Shown: in pieces, positions 29,819-39,725 of the stretch
How positions within the stretch are numbered: position 1 is the stretch's first letter
Layout of the letters: each line of letters starts with the position of its first letter
Assembly (NCBI GenBank): GCA_020722545.1
Contig: DYKQ01000009.1
Span: forward strand, 1 to 47,609
Length of the DNA stretch: 47,609 nucleotides
Source of the DNA: Thiomonas intermedia
Lineage (GTDB): Bacteria; Pseudomonadota; Gammaproteobacteria; Burkholderiales; Burkholderiaceae_C
Direction of reading: 5' to 3'
Made by a program: the position numbers and the translations under genes
The notes under the pieces: generated by a model
Told to the model about the DNA's origin: nothing
Seen by the model: the letters and a program-made list of their open reading frames with translations, nothing else
Databases searched by the model: none

Positions 29819-30955
29819 ATGGCAACGACTTTGGTGGGTTTGGTGGGATGGCGCGGCATGGTGGGTTCCGTGCTGATGCAACGTATGCGCGAAGAGGGCG
29901 ATTTCGACCTGATCGAACCGCTGTTCTTCAGCACCAGCAACGCCGGCGGCAAGGCCCCGGCGGAAGCGAAAAACGAAACCACGCTGCAGGACGCACACGA
30001 TCTGGAGCAACTGCGCCGCTGCGACATCATCCTCACCGCGCAGGGCGGCGACTACACCACGGCGGTGTTCGACAAGCTGCGCGCCTCTGGCTGGAAAGGG
30101 CACTGGATCGACGCCGCCTCCACCCTGCGCATGCGCGACGACTGCGTCATCATTCTCGACCCGGTCAACCGCCCGGTCATCGACGCGGCGCTGGACAAGG
30201 GCGGCAACAACTGGATCGGCGGCAACTGCACCGTGAGCTGCATGCTCATGGGCGTGGGCGCGCTTTACAAGGCCGGACTGGTGGAATGGATGACCAGCAT
30301 GACCTACCAGGCGGCCTCGGGCGGCGGCGCGCAGCACATGCGTGAACTGCTCACGCAGTTCGGCACGCTCAACGGTTCGGTCCGGGCGCTGCTGGACGAC
30401 CCGGCTTCGGCCATCCTGGCCATCGACCGCGATGTGCTGGCTGGGCAAAAGGCGCTCGACGCCGCACAGACCCAGCACTTCGGCGTGCCGCTGGCCGGCA
30501 GCCTCATTCCCTGGATCGACAAGGATCTGGGCAATGGCGTGTCGCGCGAAGAGTGGAAGGGCGGGGCGGAGACCAACAAGATCCTGGGTCAAGGCGAGGG
30601 GTTCGGCTCGCCTGCAGTGCCGGTCGATGGTTTTTGCGTGCGCGTCGGCGCCATGCGCTGCCACAGTCAGGCGCTGACCTTCAAGCTCAAGAAAGACGTT
30701 CCGCTCGACGAGATCGAAGACATGATCGCGGCCGATAACGACTGGGTTCAGGTCATCCCCAACGAACGCGAAGCCACCCTGCAGCAACTCACGCCCGTTG
30801 CCGTGACCGGCACGATGAATATTCCTGTCGGCCGCCTGCGCAAGCTGGCCATGGGGCCAGACTACCTGGGCGCGTTCACCGTGGGCGACCAATTGTTGTG
30901 GGGCGCGGCCGAGCCGCTGCGACGCATGCTGCGTATTCTGCTTGAGCGTCATTGA
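29819..30955 (+). CDS. asd: Aspartate-semialdehyde dehydrogenase
   Basis: Reduces aspartyl phosphate to aspartate semialdehyde, the branch point to lysine, threonine, methionine and diaminopimelate. The 378-residue product has [17 protein letters not shown] at the N-terminus (NADP site). The catalytic Cys137 is in GGNCTVS, and the later acid/base His and substrate Arg regions are in place ([11 protein letters not shown]). ATG pairs at 29816 and 29819 are both possible; 29819 gives the more usual [13 protein letters not shown] start. It closes the leu cluster; a 192-base gap with a promoter-like sequence precedes fimV. Confidence 0.96.
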   Translation: MATTLVGLVGWRGMVGSVLMQRMREEGDFDLIEPLFFSTSNAGGKAPAEAKNETTLQDAHDLEQLRRCDIILTAQGGDYTTAVFDKLRASGWKGHWIDAASTLRMRDDCVIILDPVNRPVIDAALDKGGNNWIGGNCTVSCMLMGVGALYKAGLVEWMTSMTYQAASGGGAQHMRELLTQFGTLNGSVRALLDDPASAILAIDRDVLAGQKALDAAQTQHFGVPLAGSLIPWIDKDLGNGVSREEWKGGAETNKILGQGEGFGSPAVPVDGFCVRVGAMRCHSQALTFKLKKDVPLDEIEDMIAADNDWVQVIPNEREATLQQLTPVAVTGTMNIPVGRLRKLAMGPDYLGAFTVGDQLLWGAAEPLRRMLRILLERH

Positions 30956-31040
30956 CTGCCGGGTTTCCATGGCAAGTCAGCCGAAATCGCCGGAATGCCA
31001 CAGTTGCCGGGCTTGCACCCGCCTGTCTTGGCGCCTCAAC

Positions 31041-31069
31041 TTGTCAGCCTAATTTGTTGATGATATGGT
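31041..31069 (+). promoter_or_regulatory. Candidate sigma-70 promoter for fimV
   Basis: TTGTCA at 31041-31046 and TATGGT at 31064-31069 are 17 bases apart in the A/T-richer second half of the asd-fimV gap. The leader would be about 70 bases, ending with a GGGGGGC stretch before the ATG. The first part of the gap (30956-31040) shows nothing distinct. Confidence 0.45.
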
Positions 31070-31147
31070 GAAATTTGACGCAATTCATCCCTGCAGCCGC
31101 AGAGAAATGCGCACATTCGAATTCACCAAAATTGGGGGGCAGCCCAC

Positions 31148-33811
31148 ATGCTGCGACAGAACACTCAACGTCTGGCCCTGGCAATCGCCTTGGGCGCAAC
31201 TGCTGGTCAGGCCTATGCATTCGGCCTCGGGGGCATCAAGGTGCAGTCCGCCTTGGGTCAGCCCCTGAGGGCGGAAATCGACATTACCCAGATCAGCGCT
31301 GACGAGGCGTCCTCACTGCGGGTGGGTGTTGCGCCGCCCGATGCGTTTCAGGCGGCCAAGCTGCATTACAGCAGTGCGCTTTCGGGCGTGCGGATCAAGC
31401 TTGAGCGCAGCCCGGAAGGGCGCGCCTATCTGCGCGTCACGTCCAACAGCCCGATCAACGAACCCTTTCTCGATCTGTTCATCCGTGCGCAGTGGGCCAA
31501 TGGCCAGTTGAGCCGCGACTACACCCTGTTGCTCGATCCGCCCAATTTCCAGAGCACTCCCACGCCGACTCAGGTGCCGGTTCAGACCGCCGCACCGTCG
31601 CCCGCGCCCGCCATGCCGGTGGCGCCCTCGGTGTCGAATGCTTCCAATACCCCGACCCCGGCGATGCCGGTTGCGCCCGCGCTGCAAACGCCGCCGCCTT
31701 CGGTGGCCGCGAAAAAGCCCGCCCAGTCCGCTGCGGCTTCCGGTCAGTATGTGGTCAAGCGGGGCGACACCCTGAGCAAAATCGTCAGAGATTCGGGCGT
31801 GCAGACCGTCTCGCTCGACCAGATGCTCACGGCCATTTATCGCGCCAACCAGTCGGCCTTCATCGACGGAAACATCAATCTGGTGAAGACGGGCAGCGTG
31901 CTGCAGATGCCTACTGCCGAACAGGCGCAGGCCGTTTCGCCGTCCGAAGCGCGCCGTTTCGTTCTGGCTCAAAGTGAGAGTTTCAACGCCTACCGCCGCC
32001 GTCTGGCGGAAATGGGCGGGCAGGCCAAGCCGCAGTCGCAACGCGAGGTGACGGGCAAAGTCCAGGCCCAGGTTCAGGAGCCTGCTGCCACAGGCGCGCA
32101 GGCCGAAAGCAAGCTCAAATTGAGCAAGGCCGAGGTGGCGGGCACGCAGAAGGCCCAGCAGATCGCCGACAAGAAGCAGGAAGCGCTCGACGAACAGAAG
32201 ATCAAGCAGTTGCAGAAAAATGTCGACGAGCTCAGCGCGCTGTCCAAGCAGGCGCAGACCGTCGCAGCGGCCAAGCCGCAAGCCGCCGCACCTGCGGCAT
32301 CCGTGGCCGCCGTGGCAAGCAAGGCTGCCGCGGCGCTGACCGTGCCGGTGAAGAGCCCCGTGCCCGCGCCGGCGGCTGCTGCTTCGGCGTCTGCGAAACC
32401 GGCCGAGGCGCCCGGCGCGGCTGCAACCGCTTCGGCGGCGCACGCCGCATCGGCTGCCAAGTCGGCATCGGCGCCTGTGGCTGCTTCGGCTCCCGCATCC
32501 GCCCCTGCGCCCGCGCCAGTGGCGAAGCCTGCGCCCCCGAAGGTCGTCAAGCCTGCCCCGGTCGAGCAGGAGAGCTTCTTCAGCAGTCTGCTTTCCAACC
32601 CCTTGCTGTTGCCTGTGGGCGGCGCTTTGGTGATTCTGCTGCTGTTGCTCGCCTGGCTGGCGCAGCGCAAGAAGGCGGCAAAGTCGCAGCGCGACGTGTC
32701 GGTGTTCGATAGTCGCATGAGCGTGGCCGACAGCTTTTTTGGCGGCACGGGTGGCGAGCGCGTCGATACGCGCAATGGCAATATGAGCTCCACCTTCTCC
32801 TCCAGCCAGCTCGACACCAATGACGTCGATCCGGTCGCCGAGGCCGATGTGTATCTGGCCTACGGGCGCGATCTGCAGGCTGAAGAAATCCTCAAGGAGG
32901 CCGTCAAGACCAACCCCGACCGTCTGGCAGCGCGGCTCAAACTGCTGGAAATCTATGCCAGGCGCAAGGATTCCCGCTCGTTCGAAGTGGGCGCCGCAGA
33001 ACTCTTTGCGCTGACGCAGGGCGTGGGCGAAGACTGGAAACGCGCTCAGGATCTCGGTCGCAGTCTCGACCCGGTCAACCCGCTGTATCACAACACCGTG
33101 CCCCCCAGCACGCTGGGGGCGCCGTCGACCATGCCGCAGACAGAGTTCCCGGCGGCCACCCCCACCGCTTTGGCTGCATTGACTCCGCAAACCTTGCCCA
33201 GCACCGAAATGCTTTCTGGCGTGGAAACAGCCGCGGCCAAGCCACCTATGCCTGAGCATCTGGACCTGGATCTGAGCTTGCCCATGGGCGAACCGGCTCC
33301 TGCAGCGGCGACTGCGTCACCCGCCGTTCCTTCTCTGCCCGAAATCGAGGCGCCCTCGGCATTCCCCAGCGTGCAGCCGACGCCCGAAAAAGAGCCCGGC
33401 AAAGCCGCGGAGGCTGATTTCTTGTTGCCAGGCGGCCTGGACTTCAATGTGCCATCCGATTTTGGTGCGCCGGCCTCGACGCTCGGCGCCGCTGAGACTG
33501 CCGCTGAGACCGCTGCTGAGACCACGAAGGCTGCCACACATGACAACGCGCTTGAGTTCGACCTGAGCAGCATTTCCCTGCAGGACGCCGAAGTCAAATC
33601 GCCCGAGGAGGCGCGCATTGAACTGCCCAAGCTGGAGCCGCAGTTCAGCGAGTCCAGGCCCTCGCTCGATCTCCGTCTGGAACTTGCGGCAGAAAGCATG
33701 GCCATCGGCGATAACGAGTCGGCGCGCAACCTGCTGGGCGAGGTGATTGCCGAAGGCGACCCGCAACTCAAGAAACGCGCGCAGGACATGCTGGACAAGA
33801 TTGGCCGCTGA
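31148..33811 (+). CDS. fimV: FimV/HubP-type polar hub protein
   Basis: Large inner-membrane peptidoglycan-binding protein that organises the cell pole, type IV pili and twitching. The 887-residue product has a signal peptide to about residue 24 (QAYA), then the FimV N-terminal domain ([20 protein letters not shown]), a LysM domain at about 200-256 ([12 protein letters not shown]), and a coiled coil near 325-365. A long Ala/Pro/Ser-rich spacer comes next, then a transmembrane helix near 484-504 ([20 protein letters not shown]), an acidic cytoplasmic region with a short ETAA repeat, and a C-terminal FimV/TPR motif ([20 protein letters not shown] to the end). Its position upstream of truA-trpF-trpB is typical. 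The last 11 bases overlap truA. Confidence 0.92.
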   Translation: MLRQNTQRLALAIALGATAGQAYAFGLGGIKVQSALGQPLRAEIDITQISADEASSLRVGVAPPDAFQAAKLHYSSALSGVRIKLERSPEGRAYLRVTSNSPINEPFLDLFIRAQWANGQLSRDYTLLLDPPNFQSTPTPTQVPVQTAAPSPAPAMPVAPSVSNASNTPTPAMPVAPALQTPPPSVAAKKPAQSAAASGQYVVKRGDTLSKIVRDSGVQTVSLDQMLTAIYRANQSAFIDGNINLVKTGSVLQMPTAEQAQAVSPSEARRFVLAQSESFNAYRRRLAEMGGQAKPQSQREVTGKVQAQVQEPAATGAQAESKLKLSKAEVAGTQKAQQIADKKQEALDEQKIKQLQKNVDELSALSKQAQTVAAAKPQAAAPAASVAAVASKAAAALTVPVKSPVPAPAAAASASAKPAEAPGAAATASAAHAASAAKSASAPVAASAPASAPAPAPVAKPAPPKVVKPAPVEQESFFSSLLSNPLLLPVGGALVILLLLLAWLAQRKKAAKSQRDVSVFDSRMSVADSFFGGTGGERVDTRNGNMSSTFSSSQLDTNDVDPVAEADVYLAYGRDLQAEEILKEAVKTNPDRLAARLKLLEIYARRKDSRSFEVGAAELFALTQGVGEDWKRAQDLGRSLDPVNPLYHNTVPPSTLGAPSTMPQTEFPAATPTALAALTPQTLPSTEMLSGVETAAAKPPMPEHLDLDLSLPMGEPAPAAATASPAVPSLPEIEAPSAFPSVQPTPEKEPGKAAEADFLLPGGLDFNVPSDFGAPASTLGAAETAAETAAETTKAATHDNALEFDLSSISLQDAEVKSPEEARIELPKLEPQFSESRPSLDLRLELAAESMAIGDNESARNLLGEVIAEGDPQLKKRAQDMLDKIGR

Positions 33812-34637
33812 TTCTTCAGACTCCTCCAGCCCGCAGGTTGGGCGTCCTCGGGTCCGAGTCGCGCTGGGCCTGAGTTACGGCGGTACGTCGTACTGCGGCT
33901 GGCAGAGTCAGCCGGGCGGCTGCGGTGTGCAGGATTTTCTGGAGCGGGCGCTCGCGCAGTTTCTGGGCTTCCCGACTCGCACCGTCTGCGCCGGGCGCAC
34001 CGACGCCGGGGTGCATGCCCTAGGCCAGGTGGTGCACCTCGATACGCCTTTGCAGCGTGAGGCGTCCTCCTGGGTGCGCGGGGTCAATGCCTTTCTGCCG
34101 CGCGACATGGCGGTGCAATGGGCGCGAACCGATCTGCCACAGACTTTTGACGCCCGCCGCAGCGCCTATCAGCGCCGATATCGCTATGTGCTGCGCAACC
34201 ATGCCGTGCGCCCGGCGCTCGATTACGCAAGAGTGGGCTGGACGCATCGCCCACTCGATCTCGATGTTTTGCGCGCCGCTGCGCAGTGTCTGCTCGGCGA
34301 GCATGATTTCAGCGCATTTCGTTCCAGCGAATGCCAGGCGCTGAGCCCGGTCAAGACGCTGCATGCGATTGAGATTGCGCGTTATGGTCACATCCTCGTG
34401 TTCGACCTTCGCGCCAACGCCTTCCTGCACCACATGGTGCGCAATATCGTGGGTAGCCTGCTGGCCGTGGGCAATGGCTCCAAGCCGGTGAGCTGGCTCG
34501 CCGAAGTTCTGGACAGCCGTGACCGCCGTCTGGCGGCGCCGACCTTCATGGCCGACGGGCTTTATTTCCTCGGCCCGGATTACCCGGCAGAATTCAACCT
34601 TCCCTCGCCACCCGCCCAGATCGGCCTGACGATCTGA
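33801..34637 (+). CDS. truA: tRNA pseudouridine(38-40) synthase TruA
   Basis: Converts uridines 38-40 in the tRNA anticodon stem to pseudouridine. Counting from TTG 33801 the product has 278 residues, with catalytic Asp68 in [15 protein letters not shown] and the later [11 protein letters not shown] motif. No ATG or GTG exists between the fimV end and the start of the conserved region ([17 protein letters not shown]). TTG 33801, which overlaps the fimV stop, is therefore the most plausible initiator; a TTG at 33747 is also in frame. trpF begins 6 bases after the stop. Confidence 0.93.
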   Translation: MAADSSDSSSPQVGRPRVRVALGLSYGGTSYCGWQSQPGGCGVQDFLERALAQFLGFPTRTVCAGRTDAGVHALGQVVHLDTPLQREASSWVRGVNAFLPRDMAVQWARTDLPQTFDARRSAYQRRYRYVLRNHAVRPALDYARVGWTHRPLDLDVLRAAAQCLLGEHDFSAFRSSECQALSPVKTLHAIEIARYGHILVFDLRANAFLHHMVRNIVGSLLAVGNGSKPVSWLAEVLDSRDRRLAAPTFMADGLYFLGPDYPAEFNLPSPPAQIGLTI

Positions 34638-34643
34638 TCGCCG

Positions 34644-35306
34644 ATGTCCGAAACGCCGCCCCTGCCGCTCTCGCGCCCCCCGCGCCACCGAACCCGCATC
34701 AAAATCTGCGGTATCACCCGGGTGGAAGACGCGCAGGCGGCTGCTCACAGCGGCGCGGATGCCATTGGTCTGGTGTTTTACCCGCCCAGTCCGCGCAACG
34801 TGAGCGTCGCGCAGGCGCGTGACATCGCGCTCAGCCTTCCGCCTTTCGTCTCGGTCGTCGCCCTGTTTGTGAATGCCGCGCCGGGGCTTGTTGAAGAGGT
34901 GATCGACCAGATTCGCCCCGCGCTGCTGCAGTTTCACGGCGATGAAACGCCGCAAGACTGTACCCGCTATCGCCACCCCTACATTCGCGCGGCGCGCATG
35001 CGCCAAGGGCTGGATTTGTTAGACTTTGCCTCTCGTTTTTCCACATCACACGCCCTCGTTCTGGACACGGATCAGCCCGGGTACGGCGGCGGCGGCGAGG
35101 TTTTCGATTGGTCACGCATTCCCGCAAACGTCGCGCTTCCCCTCGTTTTGTCTGGTGGGTTGCATGCTGCAAATGTGACGCATGCCATCCGGCAGGTGCG
35201 TCCGTGGGCGGTTGACGTCAGTTCCGGCGTCGAAGCGTCCAAGGGCATCAAGAGCGCGCAGCGCATCGCCGAGTTCATCGCCGCGGTTCGCGCTGCAGAC
35301 CTGTAG
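34644..35306 (+). CDS. trpF: Phosphoribosylanthranilate isomerase
   Basis: Amadori rearrangement of phosphoribosylanthranilate in tryptophan synthesis. The 220-residue product is a TIM barrel with [16 protein letters not shown] near residue 18 (catalytic Cys in KICG), [20 protein letters not shown], a [16 protein letters not shown] motif containing the catalytic Asp, and [12 protein letters not shown] at the phosphate site. It is followed by a GC hairpin and then trpB. trpE, trpD and trpC are not in the window, as expected for this order, where they lie elsewhere. Confidence 0.95.
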   Translation: MSETPPLPLSRPPRHRTRIKICGITRVEDAQAAAHSGADAIGLVFYPPSPRNVSVAQARDIALSLPPFVSVVALFVNAAPGLVEEVIDQIRPALLQFHGDETPQDCTRYRHPYIRAARMRQGLDLLDFASRFSTSHALVLDTDQPGYGGGGEVFDWSRIPANVALPLVLSGGLHAANVTHAIRQVRPWAVDVSSGVEASKGIKSAQRIAEFIAAVRAADL

Positions 35307-35310
35307 ATCG

Positions 35311-35336
35311 CGCCCGGGCATATCTTCTGCCCGGCG
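35311..35336 (+). other. Hairpin in the trpF-trpB spacer
   Basis: CGCCCGGGCA at 35311-35320 pairs with TGCCCGGCG at 35328-35336 around the loop TATCTTC, with one bulged C: nine pairs, mostly G-C. No T run follows, and trpB starts 17 bases later, so its role could be mRNA processing or modest attenuation rather than termination. Confidence 0.5.
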
Positions 35337-35353
35337 CCAGACGAGACCCCACC

Positions 35354-36589
35354 ATGTTTGACTATGCCTATCCCGATGCCAGCGGCCATTTCGGCCCCTA
35401 CGGCGGCAGCTTCATTGCCGAAACCCTGAGCCACGCGCTGGAAGAACTCCAGGCGGCTTACGACCATTACAAAAACGACCCGGAGTTCCTGGCTGAATAC
35501 CGCTACGAACTCAAGCACTTCGTCGGCCGTCCCAGCCCGGTTTATCACGCCGCTCGCCTGAGCGACAAACTCGGCGGCGCGCGCATCTACCTCAAACGCG
35601 AAGACCTCAACCACACCGGCGCGCACAAAATCAACAACACCATCGGCCAGGCCATGCTGGCGCGCCGCATGGGCAAACCGCGCGTCATCGCCGAAACCGG
35701 CGCGGGACAGCACGGCGTGGCCACGGCCACCATCGCCGCGCGTTACGGCATGGAATGCGTGGTGTACATGGGCAGCGAGGACGTCAAGCGTCAGTCGCCC
35801 AACGTCTATCGCATGAATCTGCTGGGCGCGCGCGTGGCGCCGGTCGAGTCGGGCAGCAAGACGCTCAAGGATGCGCTCAACGAAGCGTTGCGCGACTGGG
35901 TCACGCATGTCGAAGACACCTTCTACATCATCGGCACCGTGGCCGGGCCGCATCCCTACCCGCAAATGGTGCGCGATTTCCAGCGGGTCATCGGCGATGA
36001 ATGCCTGGAGCAGATGCCCGAGATGACCGGCCGCCAGCCCGACGTCGTGATCGCGGCCGTGGGCGGGGGCAGCAACGCCATGGGCATCTTCTATCCCTAC
36101 ATTCCGCATGAATCGGTGCGGCTCATCGGGGTCGAAGCCGCTGGTCTGGGGCTGGACACGGGCAGGCACGCGGCCTCGCTGTCCGCAGGCGCGCCGGGCG
36201 TGCTGCACGGCAACCGCACCTATCTGCTGCAGGACGCCAACGGTCAGATCATCGAGACGCATTCCGTGTCCGCCGGGCTCGACTATCCCGGCGTCGGCCC
36301 CGAGCATGCCTGGCTCAAAGATCTCGGGCGGGCCGAGTACGTCGGCATTACCGACGACGAGGCTCTGGCGGCCTTTCATGAGTTGTGCCGCATCGAAGGC
36401 ATCATCCCGGCGCTGGAATCCAGCCACGCTCTGGCGCATGCCATCAAGCTGGCGCCGCAAATGCGTCCCGACCAGACCATTCTGGTCAATCTCTCGGGGC
36501 GCGGCGACAAAGACATCAACACCGTGGCCGAGCGCGAAGGCGTGAGCTTCGACACCCTGTTCGCTCGCCAGCCCGGAGCCACAAAATGA
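35354..36589 (+). CDS. trpB: Tryptophan synthase beta subunit
   Basis: Condenses indole with serine using pyridoxal phosphate. The 411-residue product has the PLP lysine Lys92 in HTGAHKINN, the catalytic Glu in [11 protein letters not shown] (Glu114), the phosphate-binding GGGSNAMG, and a C-terminal LSGRGDKD. The ATG follows GAGACCCCACC, a weak ribosome site. The stop codon overlaps the first ATG of trpA as ATGA, so the two subunits are translationally coupled. Confidence 0.97.
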   Translation: MFDYAYPDASGHFGPYGGSFIAETLSHALEELQAAYDHYKNDPEFLAEYRYELKHFVGRPSPVYHAARLSDKLGGARIYLKREDLNHTGAHKINNTIGQAMLARRMGKPRVIAETGAGQHGVATATIAARYGMECVVYMGSEDVKRQSPNVYRMNLLGARVAPVESGSKTLKDALNEALRDWVTHVEDTFYIIGTVAGPHPYPQMVRDFQRVIGDECLEQMPEMTGRQPDVVIAAVGGGSNAMGIFYPYIPHESVRLIGVEAAGLGLDTGRHAASLSAGAPGVLHGNRTYLLQDANGQIIETHSVSAGLDYPGVGPEHAWLKDLGRAEYVGITDDEALAAFHELCRIEGIIPALESSHALAHAIKLAPQMRPDQTILVNLSGRGDKDINTVAEREGVSFDTLFARQPGATK

Positions 36590-37464
36590 AACAGCCCCCT
36601 GACTCGCTGCGCTCATCTTCCCCCGAGGGGGTGTCGGTTCCCTCGAGGCGGCCGCGCGGAACCGACCTGAACCGCATCGACCAACGCTTCGCCCAGCTTC
36701 GCGCCCAGAATCGCAAGGCGCTCATTCCCTACATCGCCGCAGGCGATCCGTCGCCTTCGGTGACCGTCGCGGTGATGCACGCCCTGGTGCAGGGCGGCGC
36801 CGATGTGATCGAGCTCGGCGTGCCGTTTTCCGATCCCATGGCCGATGGCCCGGTGATTCAGCGCGCCACCGAGCGGGCCATCGCAAAAGGCGTCGGGCTG
36901 CCCCAGGTGCTCGATTTCGTGCGCGATTTCCGCCAGACCGATGCCGTCACCCCCGTGGTGCTGATGGGCTACGCCAACCCGGTGGAACGCTACGGCGTGG
37001 TGGCCTTTGTCGCTGCGGCCAAGACGGCGGGCGTGGATGGCGTGCTCATCGTCGATTACCCGCCGGCGGAGAGCGAAGCTTTCGCCGCGGCGCTCAAGGC
37101 CGCAGACATCGCTCCCATTTTTCTGCTCGCCCCCACCAGCACGGACGCCCGCATGGCCGACGTGGGCCGCATCGCCAGCGGCTATGTGTATTACGTCTCG
37201 CTCAAGGGCGTGACGGGCGCCGGCCATCTCGACACTTCCGCCGTGGCGGCCATGCTGCCCCGCATCCGCGCTCATGTGCAGGTGCCCGTGGGAGTAGGAT
37301 TCGGCATTCGCGACGCGCAGACCGCGCGCGCGATCGGCCAGCTGGCCGATGCCGTGGTCATCGGTTCGCGTTTGATCGAATTGATGGAGGCGCAACCCGC
37401 AGAACAAGCGGCGGACGTTGCGCGCGGCTTCATCCAAGACATTCGCCAGGCGCTCGACGCTTAA
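36586..37464 (+). CDS. trpA: Tryptophan synthase alpha subunit with repeat-derived N-terminal extension
   Basis: Cleaves indole-glycerol phosphate and channels indole to TrpB. The 292-residue product has the catalytic pair Glu76 ([11 protein letters not shown]) and Asp87 (MADGP), equivalent to Glu49 and Asp60 in Salmonella TrpA. The N-terminus is therefore about 27 residues longer than usual. The extra residues ([14 protein letters not shown] and on to about 27) are encoded by a GC-rich repeat-like sequence. The conserved protein begins near [11 protein letters not shown]. The ATG at 36586 overlaps the trpB stop; the only other start before the conserved part is GTG 36631. accD follows after 9 bases with an AAGGAG site inside the gap. 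Confidence 0.93.
   Translation: MKQPPDSLRSSSPEGVSVPSRRPRGTDLNRIDQRFAQLRAQNRKALIPYIAAGDPSPSVTVAVMHALVQGGADVIELGVPFSDPMADGPVIQRATERAIAKGVGLPQVLDFVRDFRQTDAVTPVVLMGYANPVERYGVVAFVAAAKTAGVDGVLIVDYPPAESEAFAAALKAADIAPIFLLAPTSTDARMADVGRIASGYVYYVSLKGVTGAGHLDTSAVAAMLPRIRAHVQVPVGVGFGIRDAQTARAIGQLADAVVIGSRLIELMEAQPAEQAADVARGFIQDIRQALDA
36592..36660 (-). repeat. GC-rich repeat-like element inside the 5' end of trpA
   Basis: Read on the minus strand this stretch has the core ACCCCCTCGGGGG followed by GCGCAGCGAGTCAGGGGGCTG. That is the same architecture as the 62-bp units near the window start (core CCCCCTCGGGGGG, then GGTCTGGGGGCGC). Similarity outside the core and the G-rich end is limited, so kinship is inferred. 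It is read in frame as the first residues of TrpA. Confidence 0.5.
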
Positions 37465-37473
37465 GGAGACCCT

Positions 37474-38349
37474 ATGAGTTGGCTGGAAAAGCTCCTCCCT
37501 CCCAAAATTCAACAGACCAGCCCGCAGGATCGGCGCCAGGTGCCCGAAGGCCTGTGGATCAAGTGCCCCTCTTGCGAAACGGTGCTCTACAAATCGGATC
37601 TGGAGCTCAACCAGAACGTCTGCCCGAAGTGCAGCCATCACATGCGCATCGGTGCGCGGGCGCGGCTCGACGCGCTGTTCGATCCCGAAGGCCGGTACGA
37701 GATCGGTCAGGAAGTGCTGCCCATCGATCCGCTCAAATTCAAGGACAGCCGCAAGTACCCGGATCGTCTCAAGGAGGCGCTGGAAAACACCCAGGAGACC
37801 GATGCGCTGATCGTCATGGGTGGCGCCATTCAGACCCTGCCGGTGGTGGTGGCCTGTTTCGAGTTCGAGTTCATGGGCGGCTCCATGGGCTCTGTGGTCG
37901 GCGAGCGTTTCGTGCGCGGGGTGCAGGCGGCCATCGAGCAGAAGGTGCCTTTCATCTGCTTTACCGCCACGGGCGGCGCGCGCATGCAGGAAGGCTTGCT
38001 CAGCCTGATGCAGATGGCCAAGACCAATGCCGCACTCACCCGCCTGTCCGCAGCCGGACTGCCTTTCATCAGCGTGCTGACCGACCCGACCATGGGCGGG
38101 GTGTCGGCCAGTTTCGCCTTTATCGGCGATGTGGTTCTCGCCGAACCCAAGGCGCTGATCGGTTTTGCCGGCCCGCGGGTGATCGAAAACACCGTGCGCG
38201 AAAAGCTGCCCGAGGGTTTTCAGCGCGCTGAGTTTCTGCTGCAAAAGGGCGCGGTGGACCGTATCGTCGACCGCCGTGAACTGCGCGGCGAACTCGCGCA
38301 AATGCTGGCCATGCTGCTGCGTCAGCCTGCCGACGCGATCGCTTCCTGA
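37474..38349 (+). CDS. accD: Acetyl-CoA carboxylase carboxyltransferase beta subunit
   Basis: Beta half of the carboxyltransferase that makes malonyl-CoA for fatty-acid synthesis. The 291-residue product has the N-terminal zinc ribbon with Cys31, Cys34, Cys50 and Cys53, and then the crotonase-fold carboxyltransferase domain ([37 protein letters not shown]). AAGGAG is 5 bases before the ATG. The trpA-accD-folC order is conserved widely in proteobacteria. accA is not in the window. Confidence 0.97.
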   Translation: MSWLEKLLPPKIQQTSPQDRRQVPEGLWIKCPSCETVLYKSDLELNQNVCPKCSHHMRIGARARLDALFDPEGRYEIGQEVLPIDPLKFKDSRKYPDRLKEALENTQETDALIVMGGAIQTLPVVVACFEFEFMGGSMGSVVGERFVRGVQAAIEQKVPFICFTATGGARMQEGLLSLMQMAKTNAALTRLSAAGLPFISVLTDPTMGGVSASFAFIGDVVLAEPKALIGFAGPRVIENTVREKLPEGFQRAEFLLQKGAVDRIVDRRELRGELAQMLAMLLRQPADAIAS

Positions 38350-38399
38350 TTTCCTCAGACTTTCCCGTCGTTCGCAGCCGCGGGCGACGGGCTTTGCGC

Positions 38400-39725
38400 A
38401 TGTCTCCCACACCCCACACTCTGGACGGCTGGCTAGCGCACGCCGAGTCGCTGCATGCCCGCGTGATCGACCTGGGGCTTGAGCGCGTGCAGGCGGTGCG
38501 CGCGGCCATGCAGTTGCAATTCACCTGCCCGGTCATCACCGTGGCCGGCACCAATGGCAAGGGCTCGACCTGCGCCATGCTCGAAGCCATTCTCATGGCG
38601 GCGGGCTACCGCGTGGGCGTCTACGCCTCGCCCCATCTGGTGCATTTCGAGGAACGCTGCCGCCTCGCAGGGCGGACGGTGAATGCGCAGGACTTGCTGC
38701 CGCATTTCGCTGCTGTCGAGCAGGCCCGGCTGACCGCAGGCGAGGGCGGCGCGGCGGTGAGTTTGAGCTATTTCGAGTTCACCACCCTGGCCATACTGTC
38801 GCTGCTCGCCAGCCAGCGGCTCGACGCCGTCATTCTCGAAGTCGGGCTGGGCGGGCGGCTCGATGCGGTGAACGTCATCGACACCGACTGCGCCATCATC
38901 ACCAGCATCGACCTCGATCACATGGCGTTTCTCGGCCCGGATCGGGAGTCCATCGGCCGCGAGAAGGCGGGCATCATGCGGGCCGCGAAGCCCGCCATCG
39001 TCAGCGACCCGCAGGCGCCGCAGTCGGTGCGCGCTCACGCCGAGGACATCGGCGCCGATCTCTGGCTGGCCGGACGCGACTTTCACTACACCCACCTGCC
39101 GCAGCAATGGGGCTGGCAGGGGCGCGCGCAGCGTCGGCACAGCTTGGCGTTTCCGGCGCTGCGCGGCGCCAATCAGCTGCTCAATGCCAGCGGCGTGCTT
39201 GCTGCGCTGGAGGCGCTGCAGGCCGCCCTGCCGGTGGCGGCGCAGGCGGTGCGCGAGGGTTTTGCCCGTGCCGAGCTGCCCGGTCGCTTTCAGGTGCTGG
39301 CGGGCCAACCCACGCTGGTGCTCGATGTGGGCCACAACCCGCACGCCATCGCCGTGCTGGCGGAAAACCTCGACAGCATGGGCTACTTTCCCGTCACCCA
39401 CGCGGTGTTTGGCGCCATGGCCGACAAAGACATCCCCGGCATGTTGCGCCGCATGTTGCCGCTCATCGACGTCTGGCATCTTTGCGATCTGCCGACGCCG
39501 CGCGCCGCCCTGGCAAAAAAGGTGGCGGCTCACCTGCTCGCCTTGAAACCAGACGCCCGCATCGCCCTGCACCCCGACCCCTTGCAGGCGCTGCGCGCAG
39601 CGGCGGCCGCCGTGGATCTGGCCGATAGAATCGTGGTGTTCGGCTCCTTCTACACCGTGGGCGGTGTGATGCAGGAGGAGCTGCCCCGACTTCACGGCAA
39701 GCATCTCGATTCCTCCCCGCAATGA
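38400..39725 (+). CDS. folC: Dihydrofolate synthase / folylpolyglutamate synthase
   Basis: Mur-ligase-family enzyme that adds glutamate to dihydropteroate and folates. The 441-residue product has the ATP P-loop VAGTNGKGST at about 48-57, YASPHLVHFEER and GLGGRLDAVNVID. It also has SIDLDHMAFLG with the metal-binding His, and LDVGHNPHAI in the C-terminal domain. ATG 38400 gives the normal start; a TTG two codons upstream is unlikely. The stop overlaps the ATG of the SPOR gene (ATGA). Confidence 0.95.
   Translation: MSPTPHTLDGWLAHAESLHARVIDLGLERVQAVRAAMQLQFTCPVITVAGTNGKGSTCAMLEAILMAAGYRVGVYASPHLVHFEERCRLAGRTVNAQDLLPHFAAVEQARLTAGEGGAAVSLSYFEFTTLAILSLLASQRLDAVILEVGLGGRLDAVNVIDTDCAIITSIDLDHMAFLGPDRESIGREKAGIMRAAKPAIVSDPQAPQSVRAHAEDIGADLWLAGRDFHYTHLPQQWGWQGRAQRRHSLAFPALRGANQLLNASGVLAALEALQAALPVAAQAVREGFARAELPGRFQVLAGQPTLVLDVGHNPHAIAVLAENLDSMGYFPVTHAVFGAMADKDIPGMLRRMLPLIDVWHLCDLPTPRAALAKKVAAHLLALKPDARIALHPDPLQALRAAAAAVDLADRIVVFGSFYTVGGVMQEELPRLHGKHLDSSPQ

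Noticed and set aside
33491-33535. ETAA tandem peptide repeat in FimV as a possible separate element
   Set aside because: Only about three short units within a low-complexity acidic region; ordinary slippage in a disordered segment.
36613-38412. 599-codon minus-strand open frame opposite trpA and accD
   Set aside because: Same shadow pattern as other antisense frames in this window, rich in His/Arg/Gly with no family features; both genes on the plus strand are certain.
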